7,419 bases of DNA from Candidatus Gerdarchaeota archaeon (GTDB lineage: Archaea > Asgardarchaeota > Heimdallarchaeia > JABLTI01): assembly GCA_016839405.1 (NCBI GenBank), contig JAEOUJ010000317.1:1-7419 (forward strand), given 5' to 3'. A model generated the notes under the pieces. The model made no database searches and was not told the origin of the DNA. It was given only the letters and a program-made list of their open reading frames with translations. The position numbers and the translations under genes were made by a program. Position 1 is the first letter of the stretch; each line of letters opens with the position of its first letter. Of the stretch, positions 1-5,654 are shown piece by piece.

Positions 1-2
1 CT

Positions 3-851
3 TTAGCTAGAATAGATATGTTTCGAGTTGCACCACTTCAAGGGCAAGGATCAGGTGTTATTGTGGATGAAAAAGGCATAATAATAACTAATGCTCATGT
101 AGTTAAAAATGCTCGAAAGGTTGAAATACAACTTCATAAAGGTAAAAATCTTCCTGCTAAAGTTTTAGGTCAATTACGAGGTCAGGATATAGCAATTTTA
201 CAAGTTGAACCTGACAAGAATTTGAAAGCTATTACTATTGGTGAATCAAGTGATTTAAAAGTTGGACAATTTGCTATAGCTATTGGAAATCCATTAGGAT
301 TGGGAGAAAGTGTTACTTTTGGTATGATTAGTGCTCTTAATAGAACTATTAGTGCTAGAAATGCTCAACTTGAGGGTTTAATACAAACTACAGCTGAAAT
401 AAATCCTGGCAATTCAGGCGGAGCCTTAGTTAATACTAATGGGGAATTAGTTGGCATTCCAACAGCTGTAATTCCATATTCTCAAGGCATTGGTTTCGCA
501 ATTGCTATTGATACTATTAAAGGATTATTAGAGGAATTCCAAAAAACTGGTAGTATTACTACTCCTTGGTTAGGTGTTGTTGGAGCAACGATAGATAAGA
601 AAATGGCTGAATATTACAAATTACCAGTTGATACTGGAGCAATTATTGTTGATGTTCCAATTGGACCTGCAAGAAAAGCTGGAATTAAACCTGGTGATAT
701 AATTGTTGCAGTTAATAATGAAGAAATAAATTCTATTCAAGTTTTAACTAAGAAAATTGTTAAACAAAGTGTCGGCGATGAATTAAAACTTAGTATTGTA
801 AGAGAAAATCAAAGATTTGATCTTTATATTAAACTTGAATCTGCTCCATAA
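3..851 (+). CDS. HtrA/DegP-like trypsin-family serine protease with PDZ domain, 5'-truncated by the window edge
   Basis: A chymotrypsin-fold serine protease of the HtrA/Deg family, which degrades or chaperones damaged proteins, usually in the envelope. Numbering from the ATG at 18, the catalytic triad is visible: His27 in TNAHVV, Asp57 in GQDIAIL and Ser133 in NPGNSGGAL. The oxyanion-side glycines and the GNPLGL loop (90-95) are also present. A single PDZ domain covers about residues 184-275 (WLGVVGA, then AGIKPGDIIVAVN). The ATG at 18 is probably not the true start: the frame stays open to the left edge (LARID precedes Met), and the family normally has a further beta strand and a signal or membrane anchor before the GQGSGVIVD segment. 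The entry is therefore treated as a 3' fragment of 282 visible codons. Where family members usually read IQTDA before the serine motif, this one reads IQTTA. Localisation cannot be judged because the N-terminus is missing. The family call is firm. Confidence 0.93.
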   Translation, partial: LARIDMFRVAPLQGQGSGVIVDEKGIIITNAHVVKNARKVEIQLHKGKNLPAKVLGQLRGQDIAILQVEPDKNLKAITIGESSDLKVGQFAIAIGNPLGLGESVTFGMISALNRTISARNAQLEGLIQTTAEINPGNSGGALVNTNGELVGIPTAVIPYSQGIGFAIAIDTIKGLLEEFQKTGSITTPWLGVVGATIDKKMAEYYKLPVDTGAIIVDVPIGPARKAGIKPGDIIVAVNNEEINSIQVLTKKIVKQSVGDELKLSIVRENQRFDLYIKLESAP

Positions 852-877
852 TTCTTCTTTTGCTAAATCAAATCCAA

Positions 878-895
878 TTTTTTTCTTTCTTCTTC
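878..895 (+). terminator. T-rich tract after the protease gene, possible archaeal terminator
   Basis: Seven consecutive T residues (878-884) run into a pyrimidine-only stretch, 27 bases after the protease stop codon. Archaeal RNA polymerase commonly terminates at T-rich tracts without a hairpin, and no strong stem precedes this one. The role is inferred from position and composition only. Confidence 0.4.
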
Positions 896-940
896 AGATA
901 ACAATCTTTTAATAGATTGGTATTTTTGATTATATTTTAT

Positions 941-946
941 GGTGGT
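941..946 (+). promoter_or_regulatory. Ribosome binding site (GGTGGT) for the 184-aa protein
   Basis: GGTGGT lies 10 bases before the ATG at 957. It pairs with the GGTG part of the archaeal anti-Shine-Dalgarno sequence. It supports ATG 957 as the start and the plus strand as the coding one in this stretch. Confidence 0.5.
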
Positions 947-956
947 AAAATAAGCA

Positions 957-1511
957 ATGCGTCCAAAATGTCTTTGTTTTGTTTTTTTTAGTTCAAAGGG
1001 AATAGAACATATAAGGACTTTTCCTGAAGTAATCAAAAAAAGCACTGAAAAGAAAATTGTTCTAGCAAGTTTTCCTAATCAACCTGAAGCTAACCTTTTT
1101 ACTACCAATATGATGGGAAAATTATTCATTTGTAGTTATATTTTTACAATTACAGGAAAAGAAGATATAAAATATGCTATGTTAATCGCTGCTTATGAAA
1201 AAGTATTGGAAAAACCTGATTGGATTCATGATTTTTTTGTTAGAACCATAGCCAAATACAATGAAGATGGAAAATTGACAGTTATGGATATAGCTAATGA
1301 ACTACCAGATATCTATAATAATATTCGTCAAACCTATTTAAAAACAAAAGTTATTGAAAGGGTTACAATTGAAATTAGTACTTCTGAAAGGGAAAAAGAT
1401 GAAGAAATAAAAGATGATGTTTCTGATGTAATAAATGATATTTGGGTTGATGATAAAGAAGAAATTGAAGATGATATGAAAGAGAATTATTTAGATACTA
1501 ATATTGAATAA
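957..1511 (+). CDS. Uncharacterised 184-aa protein, possible longin-like domain with acidic C-terminal tail
   Basis: I do not recognise this protein with certainty. Its first ~85 residues read as alternating beta strands: CLCFVFF, a turn at SSKGIEHIRTFPE, then KKIVLASFP, KLFICSYIFTITGKED, and a helix IKYAMLIAAYEKVLEK. This pattern (strand, G-containing turn, FP, then a hydrophobic strand pair and helix) resembles small longin/roadblock-type domains, which are abundant in Asgard archaea and in eukaryotes serve trafficking and GTPase regulation. A helical middle follows (88-135), then a strongly acidic tail (about 144-184). There are no membrane segments and no signal peptide. The ATG at 957 is the first start after an in-frame TAA at 951-953, and GGTGGT at 941-946 is a suitably spaced ribosome binding site. 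It faces the MFS gene tail to tail. Coding is likely; the fold is a guess from strand pattern, and no function is assigned. Confidence 0.75.
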   Translation: MRPKCLCFVFFSSKGIEHIRTFPEVIKKSTEKKIVLASFPNQPEANLFTTNMMGKLFICSYIFTITGKEDIKYAMLIAAYEKVLEKPDWIHDFFVRTIAKYNEDGKLTVMDIANELPDIYNNIRQTYLKTKVIERVTIEISTSEREKDEEIKDDVSDVINDIWVDDKEEIEDDMKENYLDTNIE

Positions 1512-1677
1512 TTATTTTTTACACTATGTTAAACTATTTTTACTGATATTATTAATTTGATTTTTATTAAAGTGAACATATAAAGCTAGCATAATTAAAT
1601 TTATCCAATATAGAAAATTAATTTTAAAATAGGTAATTGCATTAAAAGTAATATAAATTAATAAATTTAAATTCTTT
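1512..1677. other. AT-rich convergent intergenic gap with T-tracts
   Basis: This 166-bp stretch separates the converging 184-aa protein and MFS transporter genes. It is almost entirely A and T. T-runs at 1515-1520, 1537-1541 and 1561-1565 follow the plus-strand stop codon and could terminate that transcript. No RNA gene, clear hairpin or convincing short gene was seen in it. Confidence 0.45.
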
Positions 1678-3108
1678 TTATTCAAGAGCTTTTTTTGGCA
1701 TTTCATCTATAAAAAAGAAAAAAACACTAAACAAAATTCTCAGTAAAAATCCACTACCATAAATTAACAACCCCATGACGCTATAATTGAAACGTTTTAG
1801 AAGAAAATCAATTATCAAACCACCAGAGAAAGAACCAATAAAGCAAAATATCCCCCAACATGTGTTAAATAATCCTAAATAAAATCCTTTCTTTTTTTCA
1901 GGTGATAAATCAATTATATAGGCAATAATAGAGGAATTAATTAATCCCCATCCAATTGATGAAATAATAAGATCAAAGAAAATCAACCACCAGCAATTAA
2001 TCCAAATAGCTAAAAAAAGTAGTAAACAATAAAAGGCAATTACAATTCGCCCTGTAACAAGAAAAGGTTTTCGGCGTCCAATCTTATCACTTAATTTTCC
2101 ACCAAAATAAAATATTAAGCTCATAATTGCTGATAATAAATTCATATACAAAATTATCTGCCAATAATTCATTTTTAAAATTGTAATTAATGCTATAGGA
2201 TCTGCTGGCCAGCTATAAGCCATAACCAATCCAAACAATGAATTAATTACTAGAAATTTAATGAAACTTTTATCATGAATGATATCTTTCAGAGAAGAGG
2301 TTGTATCTGTTATTTCGTCTTTTGCAACTTTTATTTCATTCTTATTTTTTTTGACTCTAACTTCTTTTAATAACAAAATGAACAGGATTGCAGCAAGAGT
2401 ATTTGCTATTGCTATGATAAATGAAATATGATATTGATTCCTTTCAGAAATGGCAAAAGTAACTCCAAATATTTGCACATTTAAATCAGCCAATAAAAAA
2501 AGAATTGTTAAAATAAATGAGATAATCAAATCGATTATTGCTGAGATTGCGATAATTTTACCAATGAAAGTTGCTCGCTTATCTTTAGGAGCAATATCTC
2601 CGAGAGTAGCATTCCATACAGGTATTATCATTGAAATTGCAAAAGCTTGAAAAATTGATATAATAAGTAAAGTTACTGAATTAGCAAAAAAAATCAATAT
2701 TGTAGTTGTTATTGTTAAAATTGAAAAACCAATAATAAGAAATAATTTCCGGCCATATTTATCACTTAAACGTCCAAATGTCCCTTGAAAAATGTTAGTA
2801 AATAAATTCCTGAAGGCAGTAATTAATCCCAAGATCACACCACTAACACCTATTAAAGTAGCAAATGGATAAAAGCTATTATTTAATTGGCGAAAACCAT
2901 TTTTAATATTAAAATTTATGAACCAAAGCAAGTAATTCTTTGATTTAGATTTTAAAGGATTTTTTGAATCATCTATTGATGTTTTATCTTCAAAATGTAG
3001 ATTAAGGAATGATTGCTTTTTATTTTCGGTTTGTGAATTTATATCTGAAGAATAAAAGTAAGGGTTTCCATCAACAGTATCTTGAGTATTAGGTTCAAAA
3101 TTAGTCAT
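1678..3108 (-). CDS. Major facilitator superfamily (MFS) transporter
   Basis: A 476-aa secondary transporter of the MFS type, expected in the cytoplasmic membrane with 12 helices in two six-helix halves. The diagnostic motif A occurs twice: GRLSDKYGRK at residues 112-121 (loop between helices 2 and 3) and GGKLSDKIGRR at 336-346 (loop between helices 8 and 9). The two halves are joined by a charged cytoplasmic loop at about 251-283. Ahead of the first helix is an unusually long hydrophilic N-terminal tail of about 58 residues. The fold resembles the multidrug/sugar exporter branch, but the substrate cannot be read from sequence. The ATG at 3106-3108 is backed by a good ribosome binding site. 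The gene lies 42 bp downstream of the TIGR04076-family gene on the same strand, so the two are probably co-transcribed from the divergent promoter at about 3538. Efflux of whatever the adjacent regulator senses is a reasonable inference, not shown. Confidence 0.93.
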   Translation of the reverse strand: MTNFEPNTQDTVDGNPYFYSSDINSQTENKKQSFLNLHFEDKTSIDDSKNPLKSKSKNYLLWFINFNIKNGFRQLNNSFYPFATLIGVSGVILGLITAFRNLFTNIFQGTFGRLSDKYGRKLFLIIGFSILTITTTILIFFANSVTLLIISIFQAFAISMIIPVWNATLGDIAPKDKRATFIGKIIAISAIIDLIISFILTILFLLADLNVQIFGVTFAISERNQYHISFIIAIANTLAAILFILLLKEVRVKKNKNEIKVAKDEITDTTSSLKDIIHDKSFIKFLVINSLFGLVMAYSWPADPIALITILKMNYWQIILYMNLLSAIMSLIFYFGGKLSDKIGRRKPFLVTGRIVIAFYCLLLFLAIWINCWWLIFFDLIISSIGWGLINSSIIAYIIDLSPEKKKGFYLGLFNTCWGIFCFIGSFSGGLIIDFLLKRFNYSVMGLLIYGSGFLLRILFSVFFFFIDEMPKKALE

Positions 3109-3112
3109 TAAA

Positions 3113-3118
3113 CCACCT
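3113..3118 (-). promoter_or_regulatory. Ribosome binding site (AGGTGG) of the MFS gene
   Basis: Read on the minus strand, AGGTGG ends four bases before the ATG at 3108-3106. It fixes the start and keeps the long N-terminal tail in the protein. It lies within the 42-bp gap after the upstream gene, consistent with a shared transcript. Confidence 0.7.
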
Positions 3119-3150
3119 TATCAGATATTTCTCTTTTTATTTGTTCAACA

Positions 3151-3468
3151 CTATCCTTCTTCAACTCGTTCAAGTTTAAAACAAACTGTTCGTAAGCCAT
3201 CAGGACAAGCTGTGTATATTTCATTTCCAGTAAAATCTGGAAAACTCCCACCATAACGTAAAATGTTTATATTTTTGTACAAACCAAACCATGCATGATG
3301 GCAAAATCCTTCAGGCATATCTCCCCTATCCCCTACTATAAATTCCAATCCCTCTCTTGCACCACATTTGGTGAGTTTTTTTCCATTTAGTAAAATATAA
3401 TCTTTACCTATTATGTCCTTAGGCTCAAATACCTTAACTATTGTTATTTTGACTTTATATGCTGACAT
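3151..3468 (-). CDS. TIGR04076-family small protein, function unknown
   Basis: A 105-aa soluble protein matching the pattern of the TIGR04076 family, which is found in anaerobic archaea and bacteria and has no established function. Signature segments in order: VKITIVKVFEP (6-16), a Cys at 35 followed by REGLEFIVGD, MPEGFCHHAW (51-60), RYGGSFPDF (71-79) and CPDGLRTVCFKLERVEE (88-104). Four cysteines (35, 56, 88, 96) are present, and those at 35, 56 and 88 sit in family-conserved segments, so metal binding or redox chemistry is possible but unproven. Its length is typical of the family. On the minus strand a GAGGG about 7 bases before the ATG serves as ribosome binding site. It is the first gene leftward from the palindromic operator region and is followed by the MFS transporter. 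Family assignment is from memory of the motif layout and is fairly sure. Confidence 0.85.
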   Translation of the reverse strand: MSAYKVKITIVKVFEPKDIIGKDYILLNGKKLTKCGAREGLEFIVGDRGDMPEGFCHHAWFGLYKNINILRYGGSFPDFTGNEIYTACPDGLRTVCFKLERVEEG

Positions 3469-3493
3469 TCTTTTTCCCTCATAGAATTGAATC

Positions 3494-3511
3494 TTTCCTA
3501 TGTATAGGAAA
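3494..3511. promoter_or_regulatory. Operator copy 1: 18-bp palindrome
   Basis: TTTCCTATGTATAGGAAA has perfect 8-bp arms around a GT centre and is the most symmetric of three copies. It lies where leftward transcription from the TATA box at 3534-3542 should start (about 26 bp away), and 26 bp before the TIGR04076-family start codon. Regulator binding here would be expected to block initiation of the leftward unit. Symmetry and repetition are seen; the operator role is inferred. Confidence 0.82.
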
Positions 3512-3515
3512 TATG

Positions 3516-3533
3516 TTTCCTATGTGTAGGAAA
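3516..3533. promoter_or_regulatory. Operator copy 2: 18-bp palindrome
   Basis: TTTCCTATGTGTAGGAAA has perfect 7-bp outer arms. Its centre is 22 bp from copy 1, about two helical turns, so dimers on the two sites would sit on the same DNA face. Its right arm (AGGAAA, 3528-3533) directly abuts the TATA box and occupies the purine-rich BRE position for rightward transcription. Confidence 0.82.
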
Positions 3534-3542
3534 TTATATAAA
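3534..3542. promoter_or_regulatory. Near-symmetric TATA box shared by the divergent genes
   Basis: TTATATAAA is a strong archaeal TATA element, and its minus-strand reading (TTTATATAA) is equally good. Purine-rich BRE-like sequence flanks it on both strands: GGAAA on the left for rightward transcription and AGGAAAGG on the right for leftward transcription. Start sites about 26 bp away would fall near 3564 (rightward, about 29-nt leader) and near 3512 (leftward, about 44-nt leader). No second TATA box of similar quality is seen in the gap. Whether it works in one or both directions is inferred. Confidence 0.7.
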
Positions 3543-3544
3543 CC

Positions 3545-3562
3545 TTTCCTAAGGATAGGAAA
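3545..3562. promoter_or_regulatory. Operator copy 3: 18-bp palindrome
   Basis: TTTCCTAAGGATAGGAAA has perfect 7-bp outer arms. Its centre is 29 bp from copy 2. Read on the minus strand, its left arm gives the purine-rich AGGAAAGG just upstream of the TATA box, which is the BRE position for leftward transcription. Its right end abuts the predicted rightward start site near 3564. Confidence 0.82.
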
Positions 3563-3592
3563 TGCTTAAAATATTGTAAATGAATTGTTGAA

Positions 3593-4189
3593 ATGATAAA
3601 GATGAGCACTAATGAAGAAAAAATTGAAGAAATACAAGAATCTGTTGATTTATTAATGAAATTCATGCTTGATCCAACAAGAGTAGCTATTTGGTTTGAA
3701 ATAACAAGAATACCAGGTATAATTGCTAGTCAATTAATGAAAGCAATTAATATCAAGAAAACTGCTATGTATTATCATCTCGATAAACTTGAGGAAAGTG
3801 GTATAATTGAATCTGAAATTATAAAGGGTGTAAAACACTATAAAGTAGCAAAGAATTTTTTCAAACTATATGGAGCGGGAGATGAGTATATAATAGGAAA
3901 GAAAAAAGAGTTTCGTCTTTTCTCCTTACTCATTATCAATAGTTTAGTGCAGAGAGAAGTAAAACGGGTGATGAATAGTACAGAAGAGGATATAATTACT
4001 AGACCTTATCCAATACCACATATTGGTATGTGGTTCTGTTCTAAAGAAAAATTAACACGGTTACAAAAAGACATTCAAAAAATTCTTACAGAAATGACAT
4101 CAATTGATAATGAAGAAGCCATCGGAGAATATGACACAATTATAAAAACTCCTTTAGTTTATTATTGGGGCATTGTTGATTTTGAGTAA
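3593..4189 (+). CDS. ArsR-like winged-helix transcriptional regulator with C-terminal sensor-like domain
   Basis: A 198-aa DNA-binding regulator. The winged helix-turn-helix spans about residues 18-88: LLMKFMLDPTRVAIWFEI, then SQLMKAINIKKTAMYYHLDK, whose recognition helix is TAMYYHLDKLEESG, and a wing ending GVKHYKVA. This is the layout of ArsR/SmtB-type and related archaeal regulators, which bind palindromes as dimers. A mixed C-terminal region (about 89-198) has no recognised family. The protein has one cysteine, Cys149 in MWFCSKE, so it lacks the paired-cysteine metal site of classical ArsR. Start choice is unclear: ATG 3593 gives a leader of about 29 nt, ATG 3602 (MSTNEE) is equally possible, and neither has an obvious Shine-Dalgarno sequence. 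It is the first gene right of three palindromic operators, so self-regulation and control of the divergent unit are likely. The inducer is unknown. Confidence 0.88.
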   Translation: MIKMSTNEEKIEEIQESVDLLMKFMLDPTRVAIWFEITRIPGIIASQLMKAINIKKTAMYYHLDKLEESGIIESEIIKGVKHYKVAKNFFKLYGAGDEYIIGKKKEFRLFSLLIINSLVQREVKRVMNSTEEDIITRPYPIPHIGMWFCSKEKLTRLQKDIQKILTEMTSIDNEEAIGEYDTIIKTPLVYYWGIVDFE

Positions 4190-4197
4190 ATTCTGGA

Positions 4198-4212
4198 AAT
4201 AGTAAAACTATT
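4198..4212 (+). repeat. Short inverted repeat after the regulator gene
   Basis: AATAGT and ACTATT form a perfect 6-bp stem around AAA, beginning nine bases after the regulator stop codon. A weakly T-rich sequence follows. It could slow polymerase between the regulator and the nitroreductase gene, but six A/T-dominated pairs can occur by chance at this base composition. Confidence 0.3.
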
Positions 4213-4245
4213 ATTCTACAAGAAGTTATATCAAGAAAGAATTTT

Positions 4246-4252
4246 AAGGAGA
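4246..4252 (+). promoter_or_regulatory. Ribosome binding site (AAGGAGA) that supports a GTG start
   Basis: AAGGAGA ends seven bases before GTG 4260 and decides that non-ATG start for the nitroreductase. No in-frame ATG near the N-terminus would retain the conserved first helix. Confidence 0.75.
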
Positions 4253-4259
4253 ATATTAA

Positions 4260-4772
4260 GTGGACGTTTTAAATTTATTAAAATCAAGAAGAAGTATAAG
4301 AAAGTACAAATCAAAACCAGTTGAAGAAGAAAAAATTATGAGATGTTTAGAAGCTGCCCAATGGGCACCATCAGCTTCAAATAAACAACCTTGGGAATTC
4401 ATCATAGTAAAAAATGAAGATATGAGAAAAAAATTCGCAGAAATCCATCCGTATGCAAAATTTGTTGCTGAATCTCCAGTAGTATTTATTCCTTTAACAA
4501 ATCCAAAAATTCATCCTAAATATCATATGTCAGATACCGGATTAACGATAATGCATTTTATGATTCAAGCTCATGCAGAAGGTTTAGGAACATGTTGGGC
4601 AGGAGTAATTGGTACTTCCTTTGAGCTTGAGCTAAAGAAATTGCTTAATATTCCAGATCATCTCAACATAATGGCATTAGTAGCATTAGGTTATCCAGAT
4701 CAAGAACGCGAATCTATAAGGAAACCACTTGATGAATTAATTCATTATGAATCTTATAATAATAAGAATTAA
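4260..4772 (+). CDS. Nitroreductase-family flavoprotein
   Basis: A 170-aa member of the nitroreductase (NfsB/FRase-like) superfamily: FMN-containing dimers that reduce nitro compounds, quinones, flavins or other acceptors with NAD(P)H in the cytoplasm. FMN-contacting segments are visible: SRRSIRKYKSKPV (9-21), APSASNKQPWEFI (36-48), and GLGTCWAGVIG (108-118), followed by MALVALGYP (138-146). Length is that of the compact archaeal and clostridial members, with no added iron-sulfur domain. Translation starts at GTG, backed by an AAGGAGA ribosome binding site. It lies 70 bp after the regulator and 41 bp before the DUF998 gene, all on the plus strand, and no convincing separate TATA box is seen, so an operon is likely. 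The physiological substrate cannot be told from sequence; a redox or electrophile detoxification role fits the context. Confidence 0.93.
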   Translation: MDVLNLLKSRRSIRKYKSKPVEEEKIMRCLEAAQWAPSASNKQPWEFIIVKNEDMRKKFAEIHPYAKFVAESPVVFIPLTNPKIHPKYHMSDTGLTIMHFMIQAHAEGLGTCWAGVIGTSFELELKKLLNIPDHLNIMALVALGYPDQERESIRKPLDELIHYESYNNKN

Positions 4773-4813
4773 ATAAGCAAATACTTTATTAAAAGAGGAA
4801 TTTTTGTGATTAT

Positions 4814-5422
4814 ATGATTGTATTAAAAATCTTAGCAATTCTTGGTATGCTTAGTCCAATCATTTATACGGTGATGTGGATAATTGGAGGAATAATTGTT
4901 CCCGATTATAATTCTTTACACAAAGACGTAAGCTCACTAATGGCAGTAAATGCTTATAAACGCCGCTTATTTCAATCATTAATGATAATTGCTAGTACTT
5001 TCTTACTAACATTTTATTGTGGATTACATTGGGGAGTAAATAATGGTGAAGGGTCACTAGCAAGTCCTATTTTATTCATATTAAGTGCCTTAATTGGTAT
5101 TCTTATATCAATCTTCTTTCCATTAGATGAAGGAGGAGAAATGATAACTTGGCGAGGAAAGGGACATACAACACTTGTTGTATTAATGGGAATTATACAA
5201 ATTGTTGCTATGTTTTTAATATATGCAAGATTAAGATTAGTTGAAGGATGGGTAGATTTTGCTATAATTTCATTAGTAGCAGCAATTTTGGCATTGATAC
5301 TAGTAATCATAATGAGTTTTTTTGGAGGAAAGAATTATATGGGATTAGTTGAAAGAATTATGGTTTCTGAATATCAAATATATTATTTCATTACAGCACT
5401 CTTAATGTATTTAAGAAATTAA
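4814..5422 (+). CDS. DUF998-type six-helix integral membrane protein
   Basis: A 202-aa hydrophobic protein with six predicted membrane helices at about residues 2-29, 51-74, 83-103, 119-138, 148-170 and 180-199. It matches the DUF998 pattern: Pro and Tyr at the end of helix 1 followed by HKDVSSL (36-42), FPLDEGGE (102-109), GKGHTT (115-120) and a late GLVERI (177-182). The conserved Asp, Ser and His residues sit near the membrane surface, which has led to the idea that such proteins may be membrane-embedded enzymes, but no activity is established for the family. The ATG at 4814 is chosen because the only nearby alternative, GTG 4806, hits TGA after three codons. The best ribosome binding site, GAGG at 4795-4798, is 15 bases away, longer than usual. 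It is likely the last gene of the regulator-nitroreductase unit. Confidence 0.85.
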   Translation: MIVLKILAILGMLSPIIYTVMWIIGGIIVPDYNSLHKDVSSLMAVNAYKRRLFQSLMIIASTFLLTFYCGLHWGVNNGEGSLASPILFILSALIGILISIFFPLDEGGEMITWRGKGHTTLVVLMGIIQIVAMFLIYARLRLVEGWVDFAIISLVAAILALILVIIMSFFGGKNYMGLVERIMVSEYQIYYFITALLMYLRN

Positions 5423-5640
5423 AAACAGCTTTCAATCTTAATTAAAAAATAAAGTAGAAATATTGAAGAAAAAATACGAAATATATCTTTATCAAGCACA
5501 TTAATGTAATTATCAAAAATCATATCAAAACAATTATTGAATACTAAATTTTATCTTTTCATTTAATATAAAAAATTCTTAAATAATGATATTAATTATT
5601 TATTAACTAAAATTAGCAATGATTTTACTACTTTTAATTA
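5423..5640. other. AT-rich gap before the catalase gene with candidate promoter
   Basis: This 218-bp gap holds no convincing gene. TTTAATATAA at 5562-5571 is a possible TATA box, which would give a start site near 5592 and a leader of about 60 nt for catalase; its upstream flank is not purine-rich, so the BRE is poor. A second AT-rich candidate lies at about 5593-5605. Base composition makes both weak calls. No TTTCCTA-N4-TAGGAAA palindrome occurs here, so the operator of the neighbouring cluster is not shared. Confidence 0.4.
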
Positions 5641-5648
5641 TAGGAGGT
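5641..5648 (+). promoter_or_regulatory. Strong ribosome binding site (TAGGAGGT) of catalase
   Basis: TAGGAGGT is nearly a full complement of the archaeal 16S 3' end and stands six bases before ATG 5655. It sets the catalase start there and rules out the in-frame ATG at 5619, which would place this site inside the coding sequence. Confidence 0.88.
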
Positions 5649-5654
5649 AAGTAT

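Noticed and set aside
863..1045. Minus-strand frame of 60 codons with a plausible-looking C-terminus (SIKRLLSEEERKK), which would continue coherently in another frame across the A-run at 878-884.
   Set aside because: It begins with GTG without a ribosome binding site, overlaps the better supported plus-strand gene at 957, and its extension would run antisense into the certain protease gene. Probably chance in A/T-rich DNA.
1071..1077. TTTCCTA half-site in the 184-aa protein gene, and isolated TAGGAAA half-sites at 3894-3900 and 6049-6055.
   Set aside because: None has the matching second arm at the operator spacing, and all lie inside coding sequence.
1524..1706. Minus-strand 60-codon frame overlapping the end of the MFS gene.
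   Set aside because: It overlaps MFS coding sequence in another frame, has Lys/Asn/Ile-rich composition expected of translated AT-rich spacer, and shows no motif or ribosome binding site.
2450..2650. Plus-strand frame inside the MFS gene.
   Set aside because: Antisense shadow of a confidently assigned transporter.
3494..3562. The repeated 18-mers as a mini CRISPR array.
   Set aside because: The spacers are 4 and 11 bp, far too short, and every unit is itself a palindrome flanking a promoter. An operator cluster explains it better.
5014..5310. Minus-strand 98-codon frame inside the DUF998 gene.
   Set aside because: Antisense shadow; the plus strand has the DUF998 motifs and six helices.
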